DNA from: Selenomonadales bacterium 4137-cl
Lineage (GTDB): Bacteria > Bacillota > Negativicutes > Sporomusales > UBA7701
DNA: 64,000 nucleotides
Assembly: GCA_032334055.1 (NCBI GenBank)
Contig: JAUOZS010000001.1
Span: 2,206,501 to 2,270,500 of the forward strand
Direction of reading: 5' to 3'
Part shown: positions 55,509 to 63,757 of the stretch, piece after piece
Layout of the letters: every line of letters begins with the position of its first letter
Numbering within the stretch: position 1 is the stretch's first letter
The notes under the pieces: model-generated
The model's input: only the letters and a program-made list of their open reading frames with translations
Told to the model about the DNA's origin: nothing
Databases searched by the model: none
Translations under genes and position numbers: made by a program

Positions 55509-56477
55509 CTAGTGCAGATACATATGGATGTTCTCGTAGTCGATGTTGGGATGCATTGCCTGGTTGATGCCCCCGGCGACGACGCTGGCGATATCCTCGA
55601 TCAGACGGTCAACTTCCTTCGGCGTCACCATCAGATCGCCGAGCGTCTCCGGCAGCACCTGACGCACGATCATATTGCGGTCCTGGTCGCTCAGGTTCTC
55701 CATGCTCTTGAAATAACGCGCGAACGCCGCGTGCTGCTGCAGCGTGTTGATGGTATCCATGGCAATCGTCGAGGCATGGACGACGGTCGGTACGCCGACG
55801 GCGATAACCGGTACCCCGAGCGACTGCTTATTTAGCCCGAACCGCTTATTGCCGACGCCCGAACCGGGGCTTATGCCCGTATCGGCCAGTTGGACGGTGG
55901 TGATGACCCGGTGGCTCGACGCGGCGGCCAGCGCATCGACGGCGATGACCAGGTCGGGACCGATCTTGCTCACGATCCCATGGACGATCTCCGCCGTTTC
56001 CATCCCCGTTATCCCCAGCACGCCGGGCGCGATCGCGCATACCGAACGCACGCCGCCCTTCAGCTCCGGCGTAAGCATCCCCTGGAGATGGCGGGTCACG
56101 ACGATTTTATCCACCGCCCGCGGCCCCAAAGCATCGGGGGTTATATTCCAGTTCCCCAGCCCCACCACCAGAACGACGGCCTTCGGCGGCAATTTGGCCA
56201 GACTCACCAGCTCGTCGGCCAGATACTTCATCACCTTATCCTGCAGGGGCGTGTTCTTCTCTCGCAGACCCCGGGCCTCGATGGTCACGTAGCTGCCCTG
56301 CAGCTTGCCCATCATCCGCTCGGCCTCCGGGGTGGCGATATTCACCCTTGTGATCAGAATCTCCTCATCCTCGGCGGTCTCCACCATAACCCCCGGGATG
56401 TCCTCCCGCGTCCTGCGGGTCAGCGCTTCCCGCGCCTCCAGCGCCAGGTCGGTGCGCGGGGTGCCGTACTCGTTCAT
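55509..56477 (-). CDS. gpr: Germination protease GPR
   Basis: It degrades small acid-soluble spore proteins at germination. The 322-residue precursor has the typical N-terminal MNEYGTPRTDLALEARE propeptide region, removed autocatalytically. Core segments are VVGLGNWNITPDALGPRAV (about 105) and the catalytic GIKPRFG-like area near residue 190-200 with SPGSGVGNKRFGLNK. The ATG at 56477 follows AGGAGTG. It is divergent from rpsT. Confidence 0.94.
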   Translation of the reverse strand: MNEYGTPRTDLALEAREALTRRTREDIPGVMVETAEDEEILITRVNIATPEAERMMGKLQGSYVTIEARGLREKNTPLQDKVMKYLADELVSLAKLPPKAVVLVVGLGNWNITPDALGPRAVDKIVVTRHLQGMLTPELKGGVRSVCAIAPGVLGITGMETAEIVHGIVSKIGPDLVIAVDALAAASSHRVITTVQLADTGISPGSGVGNKRFGLNKQSLGVPVIAVGVPTVVHASTIAMDTINTLQQHAAFARYFKSMENLSDQDRNMIVRQVLPETLGDLMVTPKEVDRLIEDIASVVAGGINQAMHPNIDYENIHMYLH

Positions 56478-56628
56478 GGCCGTCACTCCTGTCCTAAGCA
56501 TAAATTCGCGTGTTTAGCCGAAACTATCTTAACCGGGTTTTTCGGCCCATATTCGGCTGCCTGTCAAATCGTCGCGCTTCTTTTCCAGCGGCGAAAAATC
56601 CGCGCGGCTTTCCTGTGGAAAGAGTTGC

Positions 56629-56657
56629 TTGCTTTTTACGACTTGACGTGCTAAAAT
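56629..56657 (+). promoter_or_regulatory. Promoter of rpsT
   Basis: TTGCTT (56629-56634) and TAAAAT (56652-56657) are 17 bp apart. TGC just before the -10 makes an extended -10. It is in the gap between divergent gpr and rpsT. Confidence 0.72.
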
Positions 56658-56691
56658 AATTTGGGTAAAGAGGTCAAAGGAGGTGAACCAC

Positions 56692-56961
56692 TTGCCGAAC
56701 ATCAAATCTTCGGAACGCAGCGTTAAAACCGACGCTTCCCGGCGTGCCCAGAATTTCTCCGTCAAATCAGCGGTGAAAACCGCCACCCGTAAAGTGGCTG
56801 ACACGGTCACGGCCGGACAAGCCGACGACGCCAAGGCCCTCCTGACCAAAGCAAGCAGCGTGATTGACAAAGCGGCCGCCAAAGGCGTTATTCATAAAAA
56901 TGCCGCCGCGCGGAAAAAATCCCGTCTGGCGAAGAAAATCAACGCCATCGAAAGCAAATAA
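56692..56961 (+). CDS. rpsT: 30S ribosomal protein S20
   Basis: The 89-residue basic protein begins PNIKSSERSVKTDASRRAQN and contains the conserved KTATRKVADTV and KGVIHKNAAARKKSRLAKK segments. The start is TTG at 56692, placed behind AAAGGAGGTGA; S20 proteins begin M-P-N-I-K. A GTG inside the ribosome-binding site is not used. It is monocistronic between a promoter and a strong terminator, opposite to its neighbours. Confidence 0.95.
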   Translation: MPNIKSSERSVKTDASRRAQNFSVKSAVKTATRKVADTVTAGQADDAKALLTKASSVIDKAAAKGVIHKNAAARKKSRLAKKINAIESK

Positions 56962-56971
56962 CAAGCACGAA

Positions 56972-57000
56972 AACGCCTGTCCACCGGACAGGCGTTTTTT
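56972..57000 (+). terminator. Terminator of rpsT
   Basis: The perfect 11-bp stem AACGCCTGTCC / GGACAGGCGTT is followed by T6. Confidence 0.92.
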
Positions 57001-57009
57001 ATGTACCCA

Positions 57010-57046
57010 GGCCGTTGATAAAATCGCTTGCGGCTTTCGGGCATGG
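57010..57046. repeat. Half copy of the dispersed palindromic repeat (R8)
   Basis: GGCCGTTGATAAAATCGC then CTTGCGGCTTTC resembles a left arm. The right arm is missing. It lies between the rpsT terminator and holA. Confidence 0.45.
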
Positions 57047-57061
57047 CTTAACCAGCAGCAG

Positions 57062-58081
57062 TTAACGGCACATCTCGATAACGATCCGCTCCAACACATA
57101 CTTGTCCGCCCGGCCGTTCTTCAGGTCCCGGTCGGCCTCAGCCAGGGACACCAGCGTCCGCCGCAGCGCCGCAGCCGTAAAGCCCCGTCCCTGGCGCAGC
57201 AGTTTCTCACCCACGAACGGCGGCACCCCCAGCTCCGCGGCCACCTCGCGGCTGCCCGCCCCGCCGTCGGCCAGCTCCTTGCCCCGCCACAGCATCCTCA
57301 CCTGGCGGGTCAACAGCGCCAGCAGCCGGAGGGCGTTCTCCCCGGCGGCCAGCTGCTCGGCCAACAGCTTCAGCGCCTTGCCGGCCTGCTTCTGGCTCAC
57401 CGCGTCGATCATCGCGAACACCGACACCTCCGGCACCGCCGACATGGCCGCCAGCACATCCTGGCGGGTTATCGTCTGCCCGCGCGCGTACAGGGCGATC
57501 TTGTCCAGCTCATTGTCGAGCAACCCCAGGGAAAGCTGCGGCATCATGCTGAACGCCGCCAGCAGTTCCTCGGCCGCGTCGGGGGCCAGCCTGCGGCCGA
57601 GCTCGGCCAGCTTGGCGGTAAGCCATGGGCGGATATCCTTCGCCTTCAGCGGGCTGACGTCCACCGCAGCGCCGCAGCGCTCCACGCACTTATAGAGCTT
57701 GCGCCGCTTGTCGGCCGTGTCGGCTGTCATGAAAACGACGTGGCTGTAATCGGGCATCGCCTCCAGCAGCTTAAGCAGCCGCTCGTCCCCGCCGCCCTCC
57801 CCTTCCTCGCTTTTCGAAGAGCGGAACAGGTTGGTGCCGCGGATGACGATCACGTTCTTGCCGCCCATGAAAGGCACCGTCTCGATGAGATTGGCCAGCT
57901 CGGCCGGCGGCGGGTCGCGGTCCAGCACCGCCAGGCTCATGTCGCGCTCCTCCGGCGGCAGCAACGCCTCCGTCACCGCCTTCTCCAGGCGGCGGGCCAG
58001 GTAGGTCTCCTCGCCGTGGATGAGATACACCGGCCGCACCCGGCCCTTCTTTATTTCCGCCATCGCCTCGTTATAATCCAT
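57062..58081 (-). CDS. holA: DNA polymerase III delta subunit
   Basis: It opens the beta-clamp in the clamp loader. The protein (339 residues) begins with PVYLIHGEETYLARRLEKAV (about 17-36), an inactive ATPase-like fold with no Walker A. FMGGKNVIVI and LLTRQVRMLWRGKEL lie further on. It is located between rpsT and comEC as in Bacillus. Confidence 0.93.
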   Translation of the reverse strand: MDYNEAMAEIKKGRVRPVYLIHGEETYLARRLEKAVTEALLPPEERDMSLAVLDRDPPPAELANLIETVPFMGGKNVIVIRGTNLFRSSKSEEGEGGGDERLLKLLEAMPDYSHVVFMTADTADKRRKLYKCVERCGAAVDVSPLKAKDIRPWLTAKLAELGRRLAPDAAEELLAAFSMMPQLSLGLLDNELDKIALYARGQTITRQDVLAAMSAVPEVSVFAMIDAVSQKQAGKALKLLAEQLAAGENALRLLALLTRQVRMLWRGKELADGGAGSREVAAELGVPPFVGEKLLRQGRGFTAAALRRTLVSLAEADRDLKNGRADKYVLERIVIEMCR

Positions 58082-58157
58082 GCCGCACCTGCCTCGCTAG
58101 AACTACCATCAGTATTTCGGCGGCCCGGCGGCGATACCCTTCATTTTGCCGGCGCAA

Positions 58158-58187
58158 AAGGCGGCCGGCCCCACAGCCCGCCGCCTT
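58158..58187 (-). terminator. Probable terminator before holA
   Basis: AAGGCGGC / GCCGCCTT is followed by TTGCG. The U-run is short. It lies after the signal-peptide hypothetical. Confidence 0.5.
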
Positions 58188-58207
58188 GCCGTTACCCGCT
58201 TTGCCGG

Positions 58208-59119
58208 TCACTCGCCGGTCATAAACTTCTTTACCTGAACAAATAGATACTCGCCCCAGGATTCGGGGATGGGCTGCTGCCAGTCGGTGCGGTTCTCCTC
58301 CTTATCCTCGAGCCTTTCCAGCAGCGCCCCCTGGCGGGTATAAGAATACATGCCGTAGTGCTGCATGCGGTTTTGGGCGAAATCGTAATAACCCTTGTCT
58401 ATTATGTAGCCGAGATGCTCCCAGCCCCGCAGCGGGCGCCCCTGCTCTTTGCGGGCGGCCCGCATCGCGGCCGCCTCCTCCCCGCTCAGGTCGAGGCGCA
58501 GCCAGACCTCGGCATACACCTTACCGCTGTAGGGGTCGCGGAAAAACCTCGCGTTGGCGGTATCCACCGACGCCGTCATCCTGATATTGTTGCCGATCAC
58601 CTTGTAACGGTCGCGCAGCGACCGCTCCACCATCGTCTCCTGGTACGCGGCCTCGTACAGCTTGATCCGCTTGTAAATATCGTCATCCACCGTCTTGGGC
58701 ACGATGGCCTCCCAGGGAATCCTCTCCGGGGGAGCCTCGCCGAGCTCCAGGATGCGGTCGTCCTTAGTCATCGCCACGACGCCGACAATCTTATAGCTGG
58801 CCTTGTCCAGGCGAAAATACTTATGCACCAGCGAATAGCGCAGCTCCTCCCACTCCGGGCTGTAATAGCCCAGAGCCTTGACCTTCCTGATCATCTCCTC
58901 CCGGCCTTCCTCGCTGTAAACGTTCTTCGTCCAGACATCGTAATACGGCCGGTTCCCCTGCGGGTCGATGCAATACTGCAGGCTGTCGGTATCCATGTAA
59001 ACGTGGTGCTGGCTGATAAATCCCACCAACTGGTACTCCGCCGCCGCCGGGGACGGCCCGGCCAGCAGCGCCGCGCAAACGGCAACAGCAGCCGCCAGCC
59101 TCGTCGCCGCGCCCCTCAT
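58208..59119 (-). CDS. Exported hypothetical protein with two copies of a repeated domain
   Basis: The 303-residue protein has a signal peptide (LAAAVAVCAALLAGPSPAAA, cleavage near 27). The mature part is two related halves (about 28-165 and 175-300). Each contains a VYMDTDSLQY/RMTASVDTANA-like strand, then YYDVWTK or YAEVWLR, a tyrosine-rich YSLVHKYF or YDFAQNRM block, and W(E/Q)xIxP before the end. The third copy is in the C-terminus of the adjacent protease. It resembles the surface-adhesin/Adhesin_E-type domain common in Negativicutes, but no database search was possible. The ATG at 59119 follows GGGAGG. Confidence 0.72.
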   Translation of the reverse strand: MRGAATRLAAAVAVCAALLAGPSPAAAEYQLVGFISQHHVYMDTDSLQYCIDPQGNRPYYDVWTKNVYSEEGREEMIRKVKALGYYSPEWEELRYSLVHKYFRLDKASYKIVGVVAMTKDDRILELGEAPPERIPWEAIVPKTVDDDIYKRIKLYEAAYQETMVERSLRDRYKVIGNNIRMTASVDTANARFFRDPYSGKVYAEVWLRLDLSGEEAAAMRAARKEQGRPLRGWEHLGYIIDKGYYDFAQNRMQHYGMYSYTRQGALLERLEDKEENRTDWQQPIPESWGEYLFVQVKKFMTGE

Positions 59120-59139
59120 GATCCCGCCTCCCTTGCCGC

Positions 59140-60309
59140 CTACTCCTCGACAATACTGACCGCCTCGGGATACTCCTTGATTATCCACACCGCCAAACCG
59201 ATCGCCTTCTCGATCAGCGACCCCGGCGGCGGCGTCTCCTCCCGCAGCGGCAGCCCCTTAAAATCGACCGCTTCGATTATCTTGCCCCGGTCGTCGTAAT
59301 GAATAAGCCGCAGGAGGGAGAACTTGCCCGCATCCGGAGTGAACCTTATATGGGTTAGCGTCGCGCTGAAGTTGAAAAATTTCTCGCCCCGGCCCTGCTT
59401 CGCCTGCGTCTCGATCATCCTCGCCTTGCCGGCCGGCTTATAGGAGCTCTTCACCCAGAACTCGACCCGGTACTTGTCAGTGTCCTTGTTGTGGACAAGC
59501 ATCAGCGTGCTCAGATCAATATAAGTGTCGTACTCCGGGTATGAAGCGACGAACATGTACCGTTTAGGGTCCTCGGTCGGGCGCTTGGGGGGCTGGCCGG
59601 GCACCTTCCGCTTCTGCCCGTCGCCCGGCGGATTCAGCACCAGCGGCCCGCCGCTCGGCGTCACCATTTCATCGATGGCTTTAGCCCGCACGGCAAAATT
59701 CAGGTTCTGGCCTTCCGCCCGGTGGCCCACCGAAACGCCGACAACCTCGCCGGCGGCATTGACCACCGGTCCGCCGCTCGAGCCGGGCGAGATCGGCGCC
59801 GTCATCTGGAAAACCTCGCCGAAGCTCCCGATCTTCCGGAACCCGGAAACGATGCCGTCCGACACCGTAAAACTCAGCCCCTTCGGATTACCGAACACAA
59901 ATATCCGTTGCCCCTTGACGACCTCATCCCGGCTGATCCTTAGAAACGGCACCGGCTCGATCACATTGCCGACCGTCGCCTTGACGATGTCGGCCTCGGG
60001 GTGGATGGCGACAACCTTCGTCACCGGGTATTTCCGGCCGCTCGGCGACACCGCCACCGCCGAAAAAGCGTCCTTCAGCACATGGCGGTTGGTCAGGAAC
60101 TCGCCCTCCGGGCTGATGAAGAAACCGCTGCCGAGACCATACTGATCGCCATCCCGGTCGTACATGACGATAAACAGCACCGCCGGTTCGACATCCTTCA
60201 CCAGTTGGGCGAGGTCGGCCTCGGCAGCCGCCGGCGACGCGAACGCCATCAGCAGCGCCGCCAGCAGCAAACACAGGATTATTCTCTTCCCCTTCGTCGC
60301 CGCAACCAT
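59140..60309 (-). CDS. Exported trypsin-like serine protease (HtrA-like) with a C-terminal repeat domain
   Basis: The 389-residue exported protein has a signal peptide (about 8-28). A chymotrypsin-fold protease has the catalytic triad visible as NRHVLKD (His about 75), HPEADIVKA (Asp about 104) and SPGSSGGPVVN (Ser about 179). There is no PDZ domain. Instead the C-terminus (about 240-370) has YDTYIDLSTLMLVHNK, RVEFWVKSSY and LIHYDDRGKIIEAVD, the same domain pattern as the next gene. It could degrade or process envelope proteins. The ATG at 60309 follows AGGGGG. Confidence 0.88.
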   Translation of the reverse strand: MVAATKGKRIILCLLLAALLMAFASPAAAEADLAQLVKDVEPAVLFIVMYDRDGDQYGLGSGFFISPEGEFLTNRHVLKDAFSAVAVSPSGRKYPVTKVVAIHPEADIVKATVGNVIEPVPFLRISRDEVVKGQRIFVFGNPKGLSFTVSDGIVSGFRKIGSFGEVFQMTAPISPGSSGGPVVNAAGEVVGVSVGHRAEGQNLNFAVRAKAIDEMVTPSGGPLVLNPPGDGQKRKVPGQPPKRPTEDPKRYMFVASYPEYDTYIDLSTLMLVHNKDTDKYRVEFWVKSSYKPAGKARMIETQAKQGRGEKFFNFSATLTHIRFTPDAGKFSLLRLIHYDDRGKIIEAVDFKGLPLREETPPPGSLIEKAIGLAVWIIKEYPEAVSIVEE

Positions 60310-60372
60310 CGCCCAACCCCCTGGAACAATCGACATATATTTCATTATTAGTCGCTTTACTGCCAAAATCCT

Positions 60373-62769
60373 CTATTGCCCGCCCCGGCAAGTCTCCACC
60401 GTAAGTTCCCTGCCGTCGCTGCGGAAAACCACCGCGCCGTCGCGGTCGGTGCGATAGACGGCCACCCCCCGCGCCGCCAGACGCTGCAGCGCCTCGGGAT
60501 GCGGATGCCCGAAGCGGTTGGCGTGACCGGCGGAAATAACCGCATAGTCAGGCTGGAAAGCCGCCAGCAGCTCGGGCGTCGTCGCCGACCTCGCCCCGTG
60601 GTGGCTGACCTTCAGTACGCCGCCCGCGCCCGGTACGCGGCCGGCCAGCATATGTTCCTCCCGGCCGCCCAGGTCGCCGGTCACGAGAAACCGGTGGCGG
60701 CCATACTCCACCAGCACCACCGTCGACTCCTCCCCTCGCCCGACCCGCCCCTCTCCCGGAGCCTGCACGACGCGAATAGAAACGTCGTCGAGGAGGATAC
60801 TCTGCCCGGCATAAGCAGGCACCACGCCCCGGCCGCCGGTAACCCTGAGCACCGCCCGCACCGGGGCCGCGGGCTCGTCCTGCGGCACCAGCACAGTGCG
60901 CACCGGCAAAGCGGCGACAACGGCGGCCGCGCCGCCGGCATGATCCTGGTGGCCGTGCGTCAGCACGAGATAATCGAGCGCCGTCACGCCGTAATGGCGC
61001 AGATACGGCACCACCACCCGCTCGCCCACGTCAAAGCCGCCGAACTCCCGGCCGCCGCCCGCGTCAATCAGCACGGCGCGGCGGTGGGGCGTCACGATCA
61101 GCGTCGCGTCGCCCTGGCCGACGTCGATGAAATGAACGGCAAGCGGCCGGGGATAATTCGCATAACCGAAATAAACAACGATAAAAAGGGCGAGCACGGC
61201 GGCGGCACGCCGCGGCCAGCGCCGGACAATGGCCGCCGGTCCCGGCAGGCGCGGCAGCAGACCGTACGCCCACGCCAGAACAAAATAATATGCCGTCCCC
61301 GCCGCCACCCCCATTGCCGGGAAATGGAGCGTCGCTCCCGGTACGGCCGACAGCCAGGCCGCCAGCTTTACAGCCACGCCCACCAACTGGGCGCAAAACA
61401 CCAGCAGCAGCTTGCCCACCAACGGCAAAAGGGGCGCCGCCAGCACGGCCAGTAACCCGGCGACCACGACCGCCTCGATGACCGGTAAAATGACGATATT
61501 GGCGACAAACGAGGCCGGCGGAAGGCTGCTGAAATACCAGAGCAGCAACGGCACAACGCCAAGCTGGGCGGCGGCCGTCGCCGCCAGCGGGCCGGCCAGC
61601 CATGGCGGCAGGAAAGACAGGGCCGCGGCGGTCGGCGGGTATAGAAGCACCAGCCCGAGAGCCGCCCCGAAGGATAACTGAAAACTAATATCGAACAACA
61701 GAGCCGGCTGCCAGGCCAGCATGCCGAGGGCCGCCAGCGCCAGCGCCTGCAAGGTGTCCCGGTCCCGTCCCAGCACCACCGCCGCCAGCGCCGCCAGCCC
61801 CATCACCGCCGACCGCAGCACCGGCGGTGTCAGCCCGGCCAGCAGCGCGTAAACGATCACTGCTGCCGCCGCGAGGCCGGCGGTCTTTGCCCGCCGCAGC
61901 CCGAGCCGCGCCCCCGCCCAAAGCACCGCGCCCGCCACCAGCGCGATATGCGCGCCGGAAACCGACAGGATGTGCACGAGGCCGGTCGCGGCGAAATCCC
62001 GCACCACCTCGCGTTTAATGCCCGCATAGCCGCCGAACAGCACGCCGCTTATCACCGCCGCGTCATCCGCGGCAACCGTCGCGCGGATAAACTCCGTCAT
62101 CATCTGCCGCCAGCCCGCCACCATGGCCATAGGAGAGCTATCACCGCCAGGTGCGGCGCGGAAATCCCCCGCCCGGGCTGTCATGCGGGCGGTCACGCCT
62201 TCCAGGCGATAAACCGCAGCCACATCCGCCTGCCCGGGATTATTGTAGCCGCGCAGAATATCCACCCGGCCGCGCACGCTCACCCTGTCGCCGTAAGCGG
62301 CCACAGCCGCCCGGCGCGGCTGGCGGAAACTCACGACCACTTTGCCCGCTACCGGCTCCAAGCCTCCCTGTCCGACGTCCACCGCCGCTGCGGCCACTAC
62401 ATACCTCACTATTACCGTTTCGTGGTCCACATCCGCCCACCGGGGCAGCCCGTCCACCGCCCCATGCAGCGTAACCGTCCGCCCGGCGAACCGGCTCACA
62501 TCGTAAGGCGAAATCACCTCCGCCCCGCCATAGCGAAGCATACCGGCAACGAAAAACAGCGCCGCGGCGGTCACCGCCACCGTCCGCGCCCCCCGCCGCA
62601 CCTGCGCCAGAGCGACAAGCAGCAGCCCGGCCGCCAGCGCGCCCAGTACCCCGGCCGCGACACTCACCGCGGTCGCCAGCCACACGCCGCCGGCAAAAGC
62701 CACCGCCAGCAGCGGGAGAATAGCAAACATAGCAATTCGCCACCCGTCAATCGTTGTCAGGCATCTCAT
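60373..62769 (-). CDS. comEC: Competence protein ComEC/Rec2
   Basis: This inner-membrane channel imports single-stranded DNA in transformation. At 798 residues it has an N-terminal DUF4131 region, a membrane core of about 8-10 helices (ComEC competence domain, about 210-500) and a C-terminal metallo-beta-lactamase domain. The latter has LVLTHGHQDHAGG (about 590-602) and ends SAGHANRFGHPHPE. The ATG 62769 is used; ribosome-binding signal is weak (TATGGA). Its presence next to comEA suggests natural competence or, in many anaerobes, retained genes. Confidence 0.94.
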   Translation of the reverse strand: MRCLTTIDGWRIAMFAILPLLAVAFAGGVWLATAVSVAAGVLGALAAGLLLVALAQVRRGARTVAVTAAALFFVAGMLRYGGAEVISPYDVSRFAGRTVTLHGAVDGLPRWADVDHETVIVRYVVAAAAVDVGQGGLEPVAGKVVVSFRQPRRAAVAAYGDRVSVRGRVDILRGYNNPGQADVAAVYRLEGVTARMTARAGDFRAAPGGDSSPMAMVAGWRQMMTEFIRATVAADDAAVISGVLFGGYAGIKREVVRDFAATGLVHILSVSGAHIALVAGAVLWAGARLGLRRAKTAGLAAAAVIVYALLAGLTPPVLRSAVMGLAALAAVVLGRDRDTLQALALAALGMLAWQPALLFDISFQLSFGAALGLVLLYPPTAAALSFLPPWLAGPLAATAAAQLGVVPLLLWYFSSLPPASFVANIVILPVIEAVVVAGLLAVLAAPLLPLVGKLLLVFCAQLVGVAVKLAAWLSAVPGATLHFPAMGVAAGTAYYFVLAWAYGLLPRLPGPAAIVRRWPRRAAAVLALFIVVYFGYANYPRPLAVHFIDVGQGDATLIVTPHRRAVLIDAGGGREFGGFDVGERVVVPYLRHYGVTALDYLVLTHGHQDHAGGAAAVVAALPVRTVLVPQDEPAAPVRAVLRVTGGRGVVPAYAGQSILLDDVSIRVVQAPGEGRVGRGEESTVVLVEYGRHRFLVTGDLGGREEHMLAGRVPGAGGVLKVSHHGARSATTPELLAAFQPDYAVISAGHANRFGHPHPEALQRLAARGVAVYRTDRDGAVVFRSDGRELTVETCRGGQ

Positions 62770-62811
62770 TCCATATTTCCGCCAACTTCGGCAAAATCCT
62801 CCAAAAATGGC

Positions 62812-62834
62812 AAAAGAGCCGCAAAACGGCTCTT
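62812..62834 (-). terminator. Terminator between comEA and comEC
   Basis: AAGAGCCG / CGGCTCTT is a stem with a TTTTG loop and TTTTG after it. It lies in the 97-bp gap between the two competence genes, so transcription into comEC may be attenuated. Confidence 0.65.
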
Positions 62835-62866
62835 CATCTCCCCTGCGTGCCGCACACACCGCCCGG

Positions 62867-63424
62867 CTACAGGCTTATTTTATCCTTGAGCTGCCTGAAC
62901 TTGCTCTCACCGATCCCGTTCACCTTCTTGAGCTCCGCTATATCGCGAAAAGGCCCGTGGGCCTTGCGGTAATCCACGATGCGGCCGGCCAGGACGGCGC
63001 CGATGCCGGGCAGCTTCTCCAACGCCGCCTTGTCGGCCGCGTTGATGCTCACCCGTCCGGACCCCTCTGCCGCGGACGCGTTCGGCACGCCGCTGATCGG
63101 CACATGGATCTGCATCCCGTCCCCGACCGCCTGGGCCAGGTTGATCTTGTTGGCGTCCGCGCCGTGCGCCAGGCCGCCGGCGGCGTTGATCACATCGATC
63201 ACCCGGCTCTCCTGCCCGACCTTGTACACGCCCGGCTTGGCCACCGCGCCTGTCACATAAACCACCGGGCGGCTGTCGCGGGCCGCCGGGGACTGGTTCG
63301 CCGGCACCACGCTCGCCGTCTTCTCCGGCACGACGAATTTCCGCCACTGGTCATAGAAACTCCCGGCCACGATTACCGCCGCCAAAGCCAGGATAATCAG
63401 CCAGCGCCGCCTCAGAGCGTTCAA
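62867..63424 (-). CDS. comEA: Competence DNA receptor ComEA
   Basis: The 185-residue protein has an N-terminal membrane anchor (about 7-22, WLIILALAAVIVAGS). An SLBB domain follows (about 50-108, VYVTGAVAKPGVYKV), then a C-terminal helix-hairpin-helix DNA-binding domain (about 125-185, LPGIGAVLAGRIVDYRK and VNGIGESKFRQLKDK). It binds extracellular DNA and hands it to ComEC. The start is TTG 63424, six bases after GGGAGGG; the frame upstream reads through a repeat. Confidence 0.92.
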   Translation of the reverse strand: MNALRRRWLIILALAAVIVAGSFYDQWRKFVVPEKTASVVPANQSPAARDSRPVVYVTGAVAKPGVYKVGQESRVIDVINAAGGLAHGADANKINLAQAVGDGMQIHVPISGVPNASAAEGSGRVSINAADKAALEKLPGIGAVLAGRIVDYRKAHGPFRDIAELKKVNGIGESKFRQLKDKISL

Positions 63425-63493
63425 ATCCGTCCCTCCCCCGGATATACTCGCTATATTATTCGCCACGACATCCCTTGTTCCTACATAGGCCGT

Positions 63494-63523
63494 CAAAAAA
63501 ACAGAACCGGCCCTATCGGACCG
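63494..63523 (-). terminator. Terminator hairpin with U-run before comEA
   Basis: CGGTCC-GATA-GGGCCG hairpin (63508-63523) is followed on the minus strand by GTTCTGTTTTTTT. The 17-bp core is duplicated at 63725-63741. Confidence 0.72.
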
Positions 63524-63528
63524 ACGTC

Positions 63529-63704
63529 GGTTGCCGATAAAACCCCATCTGCGTCGTTGCTCCTCAGAGCGCTTGCTTGCGTACGTATCGGGTACGCGGC
63601 GCCGCGCGCTCGCACCCTTTCGGGTATAAGCGATCACATCAACGCTAAAGCGTTGTGTGTCTGCTTATCCGGTGCGCCTTGCATCTAGGGCTTTCTAGGC
63701 AACC
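63529..63704. repeat. Dispersed palindromic repeat, long full copy (R9)
   Basis: Outer arms GGTTGCCGATAAAACCCC and GGGCTTTCTAGGCAACC pair. An inner stem pairs GAGCGC with GCGCTC and contains the ACGTACG / GGTACGC loop motif. An extra hairpin AACGCTAAAGCGTT lies in the right half. It fills the leuS-comEA gap together with the flanking duplicated hairpins. Confidence 0.83.
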
Positions 63705-63724
63705 TTGAATTATCATAGTGAGAG

Positions 63725-63741
63725 CCGGCCCTATCGGACCG
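63725..63741. repeat. Copy of the terminator hairpin core flanking R9
   Basis: The 17-bp CCGGCCCTATCGGACCG is identical to 63507-63523. Stem GAGCCGGTCC / GGGCCGGCTC forms on the minus strand, but the U-run is absent. It lies directly after leuS. Confidence 0.78.
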
Positions 63742-63757
63742 GCTCCTGTCTGCTTTT

